Source of the DNA: Pogostemon cablin
Taxonomy: Eukaryota > Streptophyta > Magnoliopsida > Lamiales > Lamiaceae
Direction: 5' to 3'
Assembly: GCA_023678885.1 (NCBI GenBank)
Contig: CM042982.1
Span: 5,642,001-5,706,000, forward strand
DNA length: 64,000 nucleotides
The notes below the pieces were generated by a model. The model was not told where the DNA came from and made no database searches. It saw only the letters and a list, made by a program, of their open reading frames with translations. Shown here one piece after another: positions 45,410-57,150 of this stretch. Each line of letters begins with the position of its first letter. Position 1 is the stretch's first letter. The position numbers were made by a program, and so were the translations under genes.

Positions 45410-45561
45410 TACTTCCTCCATCCTTTGAAAGAGTCTCATTTGCAGGCACGTGGATTAATGGGTGTGAGTGAGTTTCATATGTCAAAAAAAGGAAATGAGA
45501 TTCTTTGGGTGAGACAACCAAAATGATAAAATGAGACTCTTATCTAGGGACGGATGTAGTA
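45410..45561. mobile_element. Short Stowaway MITE
   Basis: TA-CTTCCTCCATCCTTTG to AGGGACGGATGTAG-TA, 152 bp, probably internally deleted. Confidence 0.75.
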
Positions 45562-45566
45562 TATAA

Positions 45567-45776
45567 TACTCCCTCCGTTCGGTTCTAAGGTATCCATTTG
45601 CTTTTTGCACGTAGATTAAAGAGTATTATTATTATATGTAAAGTGAGTAGTTGTATTAGAGGGAAGTGACAGACTATATTGTGTACTTTTTTACTAAATA
45701 GGAAAAATGAATACCTTTGAAGCGGACACCAAAAATGGTAAAATGGATACCTTAGAAGCGGACGAAGGGAGAAATA
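45567..45776. mobile_element. Stowaway MITE (subfamily of 4594-4797)
   Basis: TA-CTCCCTCCGTTCGGTT to AGCGGACGAAGGGAGAAATA. Near-identical body to 4594-4797. Confidence 0.85.
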
Positions 45777-45964
45777 AATTATCGCATTTAGCCTTTTGAC
45801 AAATTCTCTTGCAAGACATTACATATGTCACTACAACATAAATGATGTTATGTTACACTTCACAGTAATATTTTTATTATTTATAACACTTAATTGTAAC
45901 ACTATTTAAAATTTAATAATATGTAACATTTGTTAACAGAGGAGAAGAGAGTGTTATTTGCCAT

Positions 45965-46612
45965 GGTTCTTTGGTAAATTTGGAAATAACGCAATCGTAT
46001 GGTTTGGGATGAGAATCATTATACAGCTGCAAAGGTGGTTTACGCTGCCACTAATTCTCTCCATGAGTGGAAGATAGTAAGATCAAAGCCAACCACTAGG
46101 AATACGGAGGAAACGTGTACTTCTTGGCATATACCACCAACCTTATTTGTGAAAATTAATGTTGATGCCGCTTTTTTCACTGATACCTCGGAGACTGGAG
46201 TAGGAATGGTTATACGGGATGATGAAGGGTCATTTGTTGCCTGCAGAACATTAGTAATTCTAGGAAATCTTCGGTTGATGAAGGAGAAGTCATGGGTTTC
46301 TATGAGGTAATGTCTTGGATTAAGGAATTAGAACTTCAACGTGCTATTTTTAAAATTGATGTCAAGAATGTCTATGATTTGATTTTCAAATCAGAAGTGG
46401 ATGCATCGGTGTTTAGAGATTTTATATTCATTGCAAAAACTTACTCCAGTTGAATGAATTTTATTCTGTTAAATTTGTTCGTCGTACTGCCAATACCTTG
46501 ACATATTGTATTGCTCGGGCTTCACGAAACTTTGAAAGCCCCTATTGTTGGGTAGAGCCTCCTAACTTTGTGGATGGCCTACTTGATATCTCTTGTTCTT
46601 GTGATTCTTAAT
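45965..46612 (+). pseudogene. Captured RNase H-like (RVT_3 type) fragment
   Basis: A frame at 45999-46307 includes WHIPPTLFVKINVDAAF and GVGMVIRDDEGSFVACRTLV, the start of the RNase H-like domain of plant LINE-type retrotransposons and related host proteins (W-PP--F-K-N-DAA, G-G-V-RD--G). After a frameshift near 46255 it continues as MGFYEVMSWIKELELQRAIF and later VRRTANTLTYCIARASRNFE, the usual tail. Frameshifts and a broken middle make it a pseudogene. Its place inside a CACTA element suggests transduplication. Confidence 0.85.
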
Positions 46613-47370
46613 GGATGCACATTCATTTGTTTAAAAAAAACACTTGTTTTATATGTAACATCAATAAGTAACATTTTTATGAAAGAAACACTTTTTAAAT
46701 AACACTTTTATAAATATAACACTTTTCAGATTACACCTTTTTATATGTAACATTTTAGTAGTATCGTTTTTCATATATTACACACTATGAAATTTAATAT
46801 ATATCATATTACATTTTTAAATACATAACATTTTATATAAATGAAATATGTAATATTTTATATAGTTTAAATAATTAAAAAAAACTAACACACTATTAAA
46901 CAATTTGTATATTATATAAGTTGAAAAAAAAATGCTCATATAAATAAAATGTTTATTATGTAAAATATTTATTATGTTATATAAAAATATTACTGGTGTT
47001 GTATGAAAAAAATATATTTATATTTATATTTATTTAAAATAATTTTAATTTCTATAAATTTATATATAATAAAAATATATTTTAATTATATAATATGATT
47101 ATTTTTAATTATTTAAATTATTATATTTCTTAATAAAATTACATTGTATAATATAATAATTTTTTAAAATTAGTTAGTATAATAACAACTCAAGTTTAAT
47201 TGTATTAGATGATTTTAAAAAATTATATTTTAATAAATTAATTAAAAAGTGATGTAATCATGTTTCATAAAATAAAAACTCAAAAAAAAAAATTAAGTTA
47301 TAGTTAGTAGAAGTAACTTATTTTAACTAAGAGGTCAAAGGTTCAAACCCGCTAAGTGTATTTTTTTTCC

Positions 47371-47618
47371 TTATAAAATGTGTTACATAAAAATAATACC
47401 ACATGTAACATTTATAAAGCGTTAAATAAGTTTTTCATCTATTGTAATATTTTTTTAAAGTGTTATTAATGATCGAAATAGTGTTGCATTTTCCTTATAA
47501 AATGTGTTACATAAACAAAATATCACATGTAATATTTATAAAGAGTTAAATAAGTTTTTCATCTATTGTAACATTTTTTTAAAAGTGTTATTAATGATCG
47601 AAATAGTGTTGCTTTAAT
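47371..47618. repeat. Tandem duplication, period 124 bp, inside CACTA
   Basis: TTATAAAATGTGTTACATAA begins copies at 47371 and 47495; both continue through AATGATCGAAATAGTGTTGC. Few differences. Confidence 0.9.
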
Positions 47619-47695
47619 CAATAAGCAGCACAGACAAACATTGTACAATAAAAAATATTACATATTATCTACAATAACACAATTTTGCTATTAAA

Positions 47696-47779
47696 TACTA
47701 CCTCCGTCCCATTGAAAGGTACGCGCTTCCTTTGTAAATTCAAAGGAAGCGCGTACCTTTCAATGAGACGGAGGGAGTA
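47696..47779. mobile_element. 84-bp Stowaway reduced to a near-perfect hairpin
   Basis: TA-CTACCTCCGTCCCATTGA to GAGACGGAGGGAG-TA. The arms (AAGGTACGCGCTTCCTTTG and its complement CAAAGGAAGCGCGTACCTT) are perfect around a loop of about 6 bases, total arm length about 35 bp. Confidence 0.9.
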
Positions 47780-48441
47780 ACACTTTTGACGTGTTATATA
47801 AAGCAAGTTATGTTGTAGTGTGATATGGTTTGTAAGACGTGTTAAAATATGTCTATTATATTGATAGAGTATGCTTAATAATTATTAAAGTATATTTTTA
47901 AAGTATGATAAATGATGAATTAAAGTATGATTTTAGGGTATTATAATATGATTAATTATTGAAATACTTTAACTACAAATAAACATATTTTACTTATATA
48001 ATAAGCATGTTTTTGTAATGGATCAACCCATCTCACAATCATCTCACAAAAAATCCGTCTAACAAGAGTGTGACTCTAAATTTTTATTTAATCTCACCAC
48101 TCAATAAAATAAATAATTAAAAATAAATTTAATAACTACTAACTACGTCATAAATTTTACCTATAATCTAAGTTCATTAGTACATCAAGTGACCGTAGAA
48201 TAACTTTAATTTTTAATTAGTCATCCTTCTCACCATATACTCCTACAATTATTACTTTTTATTTATACTACAGAATTATTTTTGGAATAATTTATTTTGG
48301 AATAATTTTTTTAGAAGGTTATCATTTTTTATCAATGATCAAATGTATTATTTTTTTTTATAAAGTGTTAGTATTTCATATTTGTCTAAAACAATGTGTT
48401 CCTTATCATGATTTTATATAAATGTTTGCCCCGATAAAAGA

Positions 48442-48697
48442 TACTCCCTTTGTCCCACGTTAACGTTTACGTTTACTTTTTGCATGTAGACTAAATGATA
48501 TATTATTTTAATATGTAGTGAAGTGAGAAATAATATTTAATATAAAGTGTGTAGTTGTATTAATGTTGTGCGTGGGTCATATATGGAATAATTGATTGTT
48601 TTGTGTGGGTCGAACTTGATAAACTGAAAATATAAATCTTAACTTAGGACAACTTAAAATAAAAAAACGTAAACCTTAATGCGGGATGGAGAGAGTA
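48442..48697. mobile_element. Stowaway MITE
   Basis: TA-CTCCCTTTGTCCCACG to GCGGGATGGAGAGAG-TA. Confidence 0.85.
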
Positions 48698-51082
48698 TAC
48701 GTTTTTATACATAAATTCACTATAAACACATTTTAATTATTAATAAATATATTTTATTTATATAATAAATATACTTTAATAATTGATAGAAGATCCCAAA
48801 GCCTTCTTACCTCAACCTATATATACATTTACTATATTAGCTTGATATATCGTATATAATAGTGAATGAGTTGAAAATTTCGTAAGGTTGTCGCAATTTC
48901 ATTAAACTAATGAAAATTTAGTACGACATTAGTACTCATTTGAATATAACTCAATTTTTGTATATGAAAGCTAAACTACATACAAAAAGTTTAAACAAAC
49001 ATGTTCTTAGTTAGATTCACTGTATTTATTTAAGTTGAAAAAGAAGCATTAATGACATAGTATATTTATTGTCAAGATATATCGTTGTGTTTTTTTTTTT
49101 AAGTATCATTTGCTATAAAAAAAGAAAAAAAATACTCCGTATGTGTTGTATATCCAATAAATTATTCATAAATTAGTTACATTAACTCTCTTCATTTCTA
49201 AATATTGTTCACTCTTCCCTTTTTTATTGATTCGTCTCACATAATTATTCAGCTCAAAAAAGAAAATACTCCCACCATCTCTTAATAATAATTATTTATT
49301 TTCATTTTAGTCGTCTCATTTCATATTAAATTTTCCCTATATGTGACTCACACAAACAAAATAGTTAAAGTTTCCCTTTTTGATTATGGGACTCACACAG
49401 TACACAAATAATTAGGCAATGTTCATTTACGGTTTTCAAACCCAGATTTTGGTTTTCAAAATTTTAAAAAGCATCCCTATATACGCCTATTACATTCTCT
49501 CTCCCCAATTAATACACTTTCTCTCTTTATCTCTCCTCTCTCATTTAACTTTTTAAATAAATTAATATATTGGATTTGACATAAAGTTAAAATATACCCT
49601 ACTCAAAACTCAAAACAAACATAGAACACAATATTCATGATTTTCAAACCCCACATAACCCCAAACCAAACATCACTTTAATGTATTTATATAATTATAT
49701 GGGCCAACAAACAACATATAACTACCACTTAATATTAAAATATTATTTATCTCACCTCAATGCACATTAAAATATTAAATTTCTTAATCCTTGTGCAAAA
49801 ATCAAACGTAACAATTACTCTAGGAATGAGAATCATTTTTTTTATCTAACATCTCTATAAAGTACATATTAATTTCAAAAATATTATTTCTTCTTTTCAC
49901 ATATAACATACTCTAATTATATTTTTTTTATTACCTAAAAATATTATATTACCCTAAAAATCAATAAAATCAGCTAAAAAGTAATTTTAATAAAAACAGT
50001 TAAAAAGTAATTTTATCTAAATATACATGATACAATAAAGATGAAGAATCTTTAGAAACGAAAGGTGTATAATTTTTATTTTTCATCTAATAAATATTAC
50101 TATTATTTTTTGAAGAATATTACCACTCCTAAACAGTTTCCACCTCTTTTCTTGCACAAATTTTTACTATGTGAAATTTTATTCATTTATGCATGGGTTT
50201 CACGAACTGGCCCCATTGATCTTTTGTCCCCTTTAATTTAATAATAATTACATATGTTCAAAAAAGTAAAGAAAGTTGCTGCCATTTCACCAACTTGAAT
50301 TTATATGACAAGAATTTGTGAATTTAATTTAAATGAGTAGTATGTATTAATAATAGTTTTTATTATTTTTCAACTTAATCCACTAGTTCTTGCTACTTAT
50401 AATTTGATACAATGAAAATGAGCGTGAAAAGGGAAAATTAAAAAACGTATCATAGAAGTCAAACGCCGACACATAAATTACTCATAAAAAGCATACCCAT
50501 TTTTAATTAATTAAATTAAGGAGAAGTCAAATATTAATAACAATTTATTTTCGAAAATTTAGTGTTGGTTAATTAAGATTGACGAAGTTGGTTTGGCTAT
50601 GCGTTTCAACAAAGCCTAAAGTATATATACTCCACTCAAATAACGTAAAAACTAATGAGCATGGCATAAATAAATTTAAAAAAAATAAAGTATTACTCCG
50701 TTAGTATTGAATTAAATTTTACTGTTACAAAATCTAAAAAAAATAAATATTACTTTTGACCAACGTTATTGATTTAGAGGGTAATATTGTGTTTTTAAAT
50801 AATAAAGTAAATTATAAAAATTGATATCATGTGCATCTAGATATACACTTGTGTACACTCATATCTACATTAGTTTTATGCAATAATGTACGCGTTTCGT
50901 TTTTAATAATACTTTTTTATATTTAGTTTTTCATTTAAATACTAACATAAAATTTACAAGCGAAGTGTATAAATTTTTATTTATTAATGCGGAGTATTAT
51001 GTTTTTATTAATTAGTATATAAATTTTGAATGCGAGTGGACGAATTTAAATTCATACACCTGACAGAAGAATTTATTTAAGA
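48698..51082. other. AT-rich spacer, no gene
   Basis: Single decayed Stowaway-like ends occur near 49131, 49266 and 50694. 49420-49680 has MITE-like text (GGTTTTCAAACCCAGATTTT ... CAAACCCCACATAACCCC, inverted). No coding potential. Confidence 0.45.
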
Positions 51083-51356
51083 GTAAAGCTTGTGTGTGCC
51101 CGAGTTCATACTGTTAGCCTTTAAAATTTAGTATTATGGATAAATGTACATTATCTTGTTCTAAATGGTATATACTTTAATTAATAAGAATATATCATTT
51201 TGTTATAAAGGGTATATACACTTTTCATTAATATTTTTTATTTTTCTTCAAAAAATAAAGATTACACATCTTTATACTAAAGGATATACAATATAACACA
51301 AAATTTTAAAGGCGGAGTGTACCTCATGCACCCGGGTACACACAAGTTTTTGCCTT
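51083..51356. mobile_element. Long-TIR MITE, relative of 37701-38085
   Basis: Left AAAGCTTGTGTGTGCCCGAG, right (reversed) GGCAAAAACTTGTGTGTACC. Internal TTTAAAATTTAGTATTATGG and its inverted counterpart extend the TIR. Confidence 0.75.
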
Positions 51357-51486
51357 TGTTTAATTATAAACTACTCTATAAAGTACTCTATGTAATGTGT
51401 ACCGTTGAAGATGATATTTTCTAAATTAAGATAATACTATATTTTAAAGTTATATGATTGATGTGATATTTTTAAAATGACAATTA

Positions 51487-51740
51487 TTGTGTGAGATTGT
51501 TTTATATTGAGATTATTTTACACTTTTGTAATTGAGATTATTTTACATTTTTGTAATTAGTTATCACTGTTGTTATAACATATTAACTTTCACTATAAAA
51601 TGTTATAACTTTTTATTTATATTATAAATTGTTTATAAAATAACATTATCACTTTTCATTGATTGAGTATTATTTTTTGTTATAAAATTTATCACTTTTT
51701 ATCCCTATCACATAAATCATTACGTGATACAGTCTTACAC
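51487..51740. mobile_element. GAGACGATC-type MITE
   Basis: GTGTGAGATTGTTTTATATT and CATTACGTGATACAGTCTTAC at the ends, with the TTATCACTTTTTATTTATA filler seen at 17667-17876. Confidence 0.55.
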
Positions 51741-53034
51741 AATTTTTTTTAAACAGCATCATGTACTATTTGAATTATTTGACACAAGGCATTTATTTTA
51801 ATACTGCAATACTTTTAAGTGTATTAGTATGTTTTTTTTTTATAATTTAAGTCCGGTAATTTATTATAATGATCGTACTTGATTCTATATTATATAATTA
51901 CTTGATTCTATATTAATAATTAGTTATTTTATACAAGGTACCTTAAACGTATTATATGTTTATTTAAAAATAAATAAATAATAATCTATCCATATACATG
52001 AATCAAGAAATCGATCGGTTCACACGAGTACATGAACTCAAAATAAATCACGTGAGCTTCACTCGATTAATACATAGCACGTAGTATAAGCTAATTAATT
52101 TAGTTAAAATTTTTGTTTACTTTAATTTTAATTCTTTAAAAGTTCTTATTGTACTGCAATTGTAATTTACAAATCACAATTTTAATAAAATTTCATCATA
52201 AGTAGTTAAATTATTTGTTCTGTGTCAGATTATTACATAGACAAAAGCTAATCCAACAAAAAATAAATTGGAGTGGCTATTATAATTTAACTGGCTTTTT
52301 CCATTTGTTTGGGCTCATGCTTTTCGGATTGAAATTTCGAATTATATAATTTTTTGGAAATGAAGTTTGAATAATATTTACCGTCGTCTTCAGAAGAAAA
52401 AGAAGAAAAAAAAAACTCCTAAATTTGAGTGGACATTTGCAACTGCAACAAAATTTAATTAAATGAGGTTTGCATAAACTTCTACATGTGTAATATATCA
52501 GTTAAAAAATAGTAAGTCTTTAAGTTATAAGGGTAGAGAAAACTTATAATTATAAAATAGTTATATACTATATCACATTTTCGATGAATTAAATCATGAA
52601 TAAACTGATGACAAAAGTCTACATTGAGAATGTAATAACCAATAGAAAAAAACATAAGATGCTTAAAATATTATGCCAATAAAATAGATTAGATAAAATA
52701 AAATAAAGTGGCGCCAAACCTAAAGGAAGTGAGTAAATGCACATAATTAATATAGTGATGGCCATAAAATTGTTGGAAAGCAAAGTAGGAGGGGGAATAA
52801 CTATGAATTCAATGATTTTGCAAAAAGGGAATTAATTAACTCTTAATATTTAAGAGGTATGGGACAATTTTTATTTTCTTGCTAAAAAAACTATATCTTA
52901 ATTATTAATTTTTGCATCTAACATATATATGCTACATTTTTAAAAATGCACAAAATATTAAAGAGATTAAAGTAGCTATTAAAAAAGATAAATTTACCTT
53001 TTTTTATTTAAAAATAATAATGATTTTATGTTCG
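51741..53034. other. AT-rich spacer, no gene
   Basis: Nothing recognised. Confidence 0.45.
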
Positions 53035-53265
53035 TTGTCGAACATTATACTTTGAAAATTTTGTACAAATTTTGTGTTCGGCATTGAGCAAAAAGCATTT
53101 GTTTGATGCTGAACACTTTATTTTGAAATTTACATCTCTTTTGTGTTTAGTATTGAACAAATATATATTGTTCGACACTGAACACTTTTACTATAAAATT
53201 TATTTTGGAGTGTATTTAGTAGAAAGAAAAATAAACTTAATTCATATGAACTTTAATTATCGAAG
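53035..53265. repeat. Degenerate repeats of a TGTTCG..GAACA hairpin
   Basis: Short imperfect palindromes such as TGTTCGACACTGAACA, TTGTTTGATGCTGAACA and GTTCGTTGTCGAACAT recur four or five times, separated by TTTTGAAATTT-type spacers. The open frame 53072-53278 follows from this repetition. Confidence 0.6.
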
Positions 53266-53297
53266 TCAAGGCGCATAATTAATTAAGGGACACAATC

Positions 53298-53907
53298 AAA
53301 AATGCCTTTTTGAAATTTCTTAGTAAAATTTTTTTTGCCCGCCCAATTTAAAATTATAAAAAATGTCCACTTTCTATTTTTTATTCCATCAATATTCTTC
53401 ATTTCTATTTTCTTTTTAAAAAAATTATGTTTTTTTTTCATTTTTAAAAAAATGGGATTGAATATAATTGAAAAAAAAACATTTACCTCGAATAGGTTCT
53501 GTAATGGGGATGAATAGTTATTTAAAACGGGGTTGAATGAAACTGAAAAAATGAGAATGAATAGTTATTCAAAATGGGACCAAATATTTCAAATTGGGGA
53601 AGAATAGTTATTCTGAATGGGACCAAATAGTTCAAAATGAGAACGAATATTTATTCAAAGTAGGAACGTATAGTAATTTAAAATGGGGTTGAATAGAATT
53701 GAAAAAATAAGGACGAATAATTATTTAAAATGATGACGAATAATTTTATACAAAATGGGTACGAATAGAAAAAAATATTAATTCAAAAGTGTAACTGATT
53801 TTAGAAATTAGGGGTACTATGGTCTTTATTCGTGAAAAGTGGACAGTTTTGATTATTGTTAGAATGTTGGGAAAAAATATTATTGAAATTTCAAAATAGG
53901 CATTTTT
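53298..53907. mobile_element. TIR element with internal GAATAGTTATTC minisatellite
   Basis: Left AAAAATGCCTTTTTGAAATT and right (reversed) AAAAATGCCTATTTTGAAATT; the inverted similarity continues to TGTCCACTTT about 75 bp in. The centre (53500-53775) repeats GAATAGTTATTCAAAATGGG about every 27-30 bp. Its right half is present again at 59223-59986 in the segmental duplicate. Confidence 0.75.
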
Positions 53908-56339
53908 TAGACATTTTCACTTATTATTAATATACATAAATTACTTATGAGGGTAAAACATTGTATTTTTTTATTGCGCAAGCAATCTCTAGATAACTTA
54001 TAATTTTTTTTGATTTCAAATGTGTTTGATCTAGTTATTGTTTGAAATGAATATTTTTTATTAAAATTATTAATATTACTTTTTTTAAAAATATTGTTAC
54101 TTATTATTTATATTATAAATTACATATGAAATAGTTAACTGCATGATTATCATTTATATTATCGTCCCATACAAAATTTTGCCGGTATGTTTAGTTTAAA
54201 AATATAAAATGATTATTGGATCTATTACTAGATCCTCAAGTATGGCTTATGGTATAAAACATCGACCAATCATTTAAAAAAAGAAAAATCTAATAGATAT
54301 TATGCATTTACACTCCAGTAATAGAATAATATAATAATGGCAAAACGTAGCCACTATTACCTAAAAGTAATTTTAAGTGACCATATATGTTAAAAATAAT
54401 TTGTTCTAGCCACTTTTATGAGAATTAGCCAAAATACCCTTGAGAGAACCTACTCATCACATGTTTGAGGCCTATTTTTGACCAAAAAGTACCGAAGTAC
54501 AATAATTTATTTTACATTCTATTGAATGCATTAAGTTGTTACTTTCACATGCCTCATGAATATATTTATTTATTAAAATACAAAAAGATGCATTAACTTT
54601 ATTCGTATGAATTTTTTTAATTTTTTCTGGAAAAAAAAGTGTTGGCCAAATCTAACAAAAAATGTTGGCCGAATAGGTCTAATAGAAGAAATATTTTTTC
54701 GAATTTTTTTTAATTTTCTGAAAAAAAAGTGTTGGCCGAATAGAACAAAAAGTGTTGACCAAATAGGCCAAATAGAAGAAATATTTTTTTGAATTTTTTT
54801 AAATTTTTCTAGAAAAAAAGTGTTGGCCGAATAGAACAAAATTGTTGGGCGAATAGACCAAATAGAAGAAATATTTTTTTTATTTTTTTGTTTTTTCTGG
54901 AAAAAAAAGTGTTGGCCGAATAGAACAAAAAATGTTGGCCGAATAGAACAAAATTGTTAGCCAAATAGGCCGAATAGAAGAAATATTTTTTTCGATTTTT
55001 TTTTAATTTTTTCTGAAAAAAAAGTGTTGGCCGAATAGAACAAAATTGTTGGCCGAATAGAAGAAGTATTTTTTTAAAAATTTTTTCTGAAAAAAAAGTA
55101 TTGGACGAATAGAACAAAAAGTGTTGGCCGAATAGAACAAAATTGTTGGCCGAATAGAAGAAATATTTTTTCAATTTTATTTTTATTTTTTTTGAAAAAA
55201 AATGTTGATCGAATATAACAAAAAGTGTAGGCCGAATAGAAGAAATATTTTTTTGATTTTTTTTTCTGGAAAAAAAGTGTTGACAGAATAGAACAAAAAG
55301 TATTGGCCGAATACGCCAAATAGAATAAATATTTTTTTCGGATTTTTTTTTTTCGAATTAATGATGCCCCACATTCCCCATTCAAATTTTAAATTTAAAA
55401 ATTTAAATGTGGTACACTCACCCCATTTACTGCAGTCAAAACTGACATGATTATGACCCCATTATTTTCGTTCTTTATCTGACAGTTATGGGGATAATTT
55501 GGGGTGTCCACCAAATAGTGGCTAGTAAAAATTATATACAAGAAAGATGGTTTTTTAAAATTATACATAGTGAATAGTGACTACTATAAATTTGAACCCT
55601 AATAATTCTGTCTCACGGATCACAATCAACATCCCAATATAATGAGATGAAAATCCATCTCATAAGTTAATGCAAATATATGGAGTATTAATATATACAT
55701 ACATTATTTCATTTCTTAAAAAAATAAAATTGAATTAGTTTGGTGGAATAGTAAAAGAAAATTAAATTGATATATCTAACCAAGTATAGAGTGCCATGTA
55801 ACGGATCCGAAACCTTTTAGATACAAAATTAATTATAAAATATACTCCTATGTGGACGATTTAAGGAAGAAATAAATTTCCCACGACAAAAAATAAATAA
55901 AAATCTACAGATTTTATTTATAATTTATAATTTTATTTTTGATATATTTCTTACACTTTAAAAAAACAGAACGTTTAACTGGTTAAAAAAGAAAAAAAAA
56001 GAGTATACCTTAATTTTGAATCTAAATATTAGCTAATTTACATGTTTGCACGTAACAAATATTATAAATTTTTATTTGGGTTAATCTTGCGTGATACTGT
56101 CTTACTTAAAACTATTTTACACTTTTTAAAATAGTTGTCATTTTTGCAATAAAATGTTATCATTTTTCATTTATACTATAAATTGTTCATAAAATAACAT
56201 TATCACATTAAAAAAATTCAGCATCACTTTTCGTTATAGAATTTATCACTTTTCACCAATCTTACGTAAGATATTCGTGAAACAATGTCACAAATTTTTT
56301 TTCTTTATGTTTATAGTCTATGACTTATAATATATAATA
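53518..56339. repeat. Segmental duplication, copy A
   Basis: The same sequence, in the same order, lies at 59223-61467. Copy A contains a 1.26-kb element (54339-55599) that copy B lacks. Copy B holds a MITE (59481-59846), about 310 bp near 60270-60580 and about 35 bp near 60910 that copy A lacks. Confidence 0.93.
54339..55599. mobile_element. Non-autonomous TIR element with minisatellite, copy 2
   Basis: Left GGCAAAACGTAGCCACTATT and right (reversed) GGGTTCAAATTTATAGTAGT are terminal inverted repeats matching 1626-2734. A 7-bp direct repeat TAATAAT flanks it (54332-54338 and 55600-55606). The minisatellite units restart at about 54639, 54729, 54820, 54909, 55024, 55098, 55201 and 55277. The segmental duplicate at 60690-60700 reads straight through the site, which confirms insertion. 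Confidence 0.88.
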
Positions 56340-56475
56340 ACAGTACACTAAATGGATATTTAGACGCTGACTAGAGTGGAGATTTAGATGAACGTAAATT
56401 TACTTCTGGTCAGGGGCAGACCTACAGTGGGTATAATGGGGGCACTGGGCCCCCTTGAAATTTAACAATAAGTAG

Positions 56476-56772
56476 TACTCCCTCCGTTCCCCGAAATATT
56501 TCACACTTTCCTTTTTCATCCGTCCCTCAAAGTATTTCACACTTTACTTTTACTAAATTTGGTAAAAAATACATTATAACAATATTAACTTTTTACACAC
56601 ATCCCAATATAATACTTACTTTTACTTACTTTTTCACATCTCCCAACAACTTTACTCATCTTTTTCATTAAATCAACTAAAATATATATTCTCTTTTTTA
56701 CTTTATACATAAAAATACAAAATTTTCTTAAACTCCGCGCACACTGAAATACTTGTTGGGACGGAGGGAGTA
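56476..56772. mobile_element. Stowaway MITE nested inside the hAT element
   Basis: TA-CTCCCTCCGTTCCCCG to TTGGGACGGAGGGAG-TA. The same subfamily as 26556-26828, in the opposite orientation. Confidence 0.9.
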
Positions 56773-56799
56773 TATTAATAGAAAAAATCATTGTATTTC

Positions 56800-56880
56800 T
56801 GCCTAGCCTAGTGGATGCGGCCCTCTTTCTCATTTCTAATGGTCGTGGGTTCGAATGTCCTTGATGACCACCTTTTCTAT
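56800..56880 (+). repeat. SINE-like pol III promoter segment
   Basis: A-box-like TAGCCTAGTGGATG (56804-56817) and B-box-like GGGTTCGAATGTCC (56847-56860) are 30 bp apart, a tRNA-derived SINE arrangement. It may be part of the hAT family body rather than a separate insertion. Confidence 0.55.
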
Positions 56881-56893
56881 TATCATTTTTCCC

Positions 56894-57150
56894 CCTTTAT
56901 TTTGAGCAAATTGTTAGTATTATTATTACCTTTATTTTGAGCAAATTGTTAGTATTATTATTATTTTTTCTTTTGTGATAAAATTATTTATCCTTTGTTT
57001 TCTAATTTTAATAGTGTTATGATTTTTTTTAATACTCCTTTATTTTGAGCAAATTTGTTATTATTATTATTTTTTCTTTTGTGATAAAATTATTTATCCT
57101 TTGTTTTCTAATTTTAATAGTGCTATGATTTTTTTTAATACTCTTGAGTT
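56894..57150. repeat. Nested short tandem duplications (35 and 108 bp)
   Basis: CCTTTATTTTGAGCAAATTG begins copies at 56894 and 56929 (35-bp step) and a variant at 57037 (108-bp step). The last two share CTTTTGTGATAAAATTATTT. Confidence 0.85.

Larger units (their letters stand above)
45829..47820. mobile_element. Non-autonomous CACTA element with captured RNase H fragment
   Basis: Terminal inverted repeat CACTACAACATAA at the left; reversed right end CACTACAACATAACTTG. The CACTA start defines the superfamily. The 3-bp flanks (TGT/TGA) match only partly, though a shared ATATG lies a base or two outside each end. Subterminal DNA is full of TAACACTTTT/GTAACATTTT motifs in both orientations, as expected of CACTA ends. 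No transposase. It carries a captured coding fragment, a tandem duplication and a hairpin MITE. Confidence 0.8.
45799..48078. mobile_element. GAGACG-family MITE split by a CACTA element
   Basis: The left end GACAAATTCTCTTGCAAGAC (45799-45818) and the continuation TGGTTTGTAAGACGTG (from about 47825) join to give the same text as 3520-3560. The right end CATCTCACAAAAAATCCGTC is at about 48040-48060. Without the CACTA insert it is about 290 bp. Confidence 0.8.

Noticed and set aside
47331..47357. SINE or tRNA remnant suggested by AAAGGTTCAAACCC
   Set aside because: B-box-like sequence alone with no convincing A box upstream; it is within the CACTA element.
53500..53775. CRISPR-like regular short repeats
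   Set aside because: About 28-bp degenerate units without distinct spacers, in a plant genome, inside a TIR element; it is a minisatellite.
54573..55385. Similar open frames over the second minisatellite, up to 121 codons
   Set aside because: Same repeat-derived peptides; unit lengths are not multiples of three, so frames shift between units.
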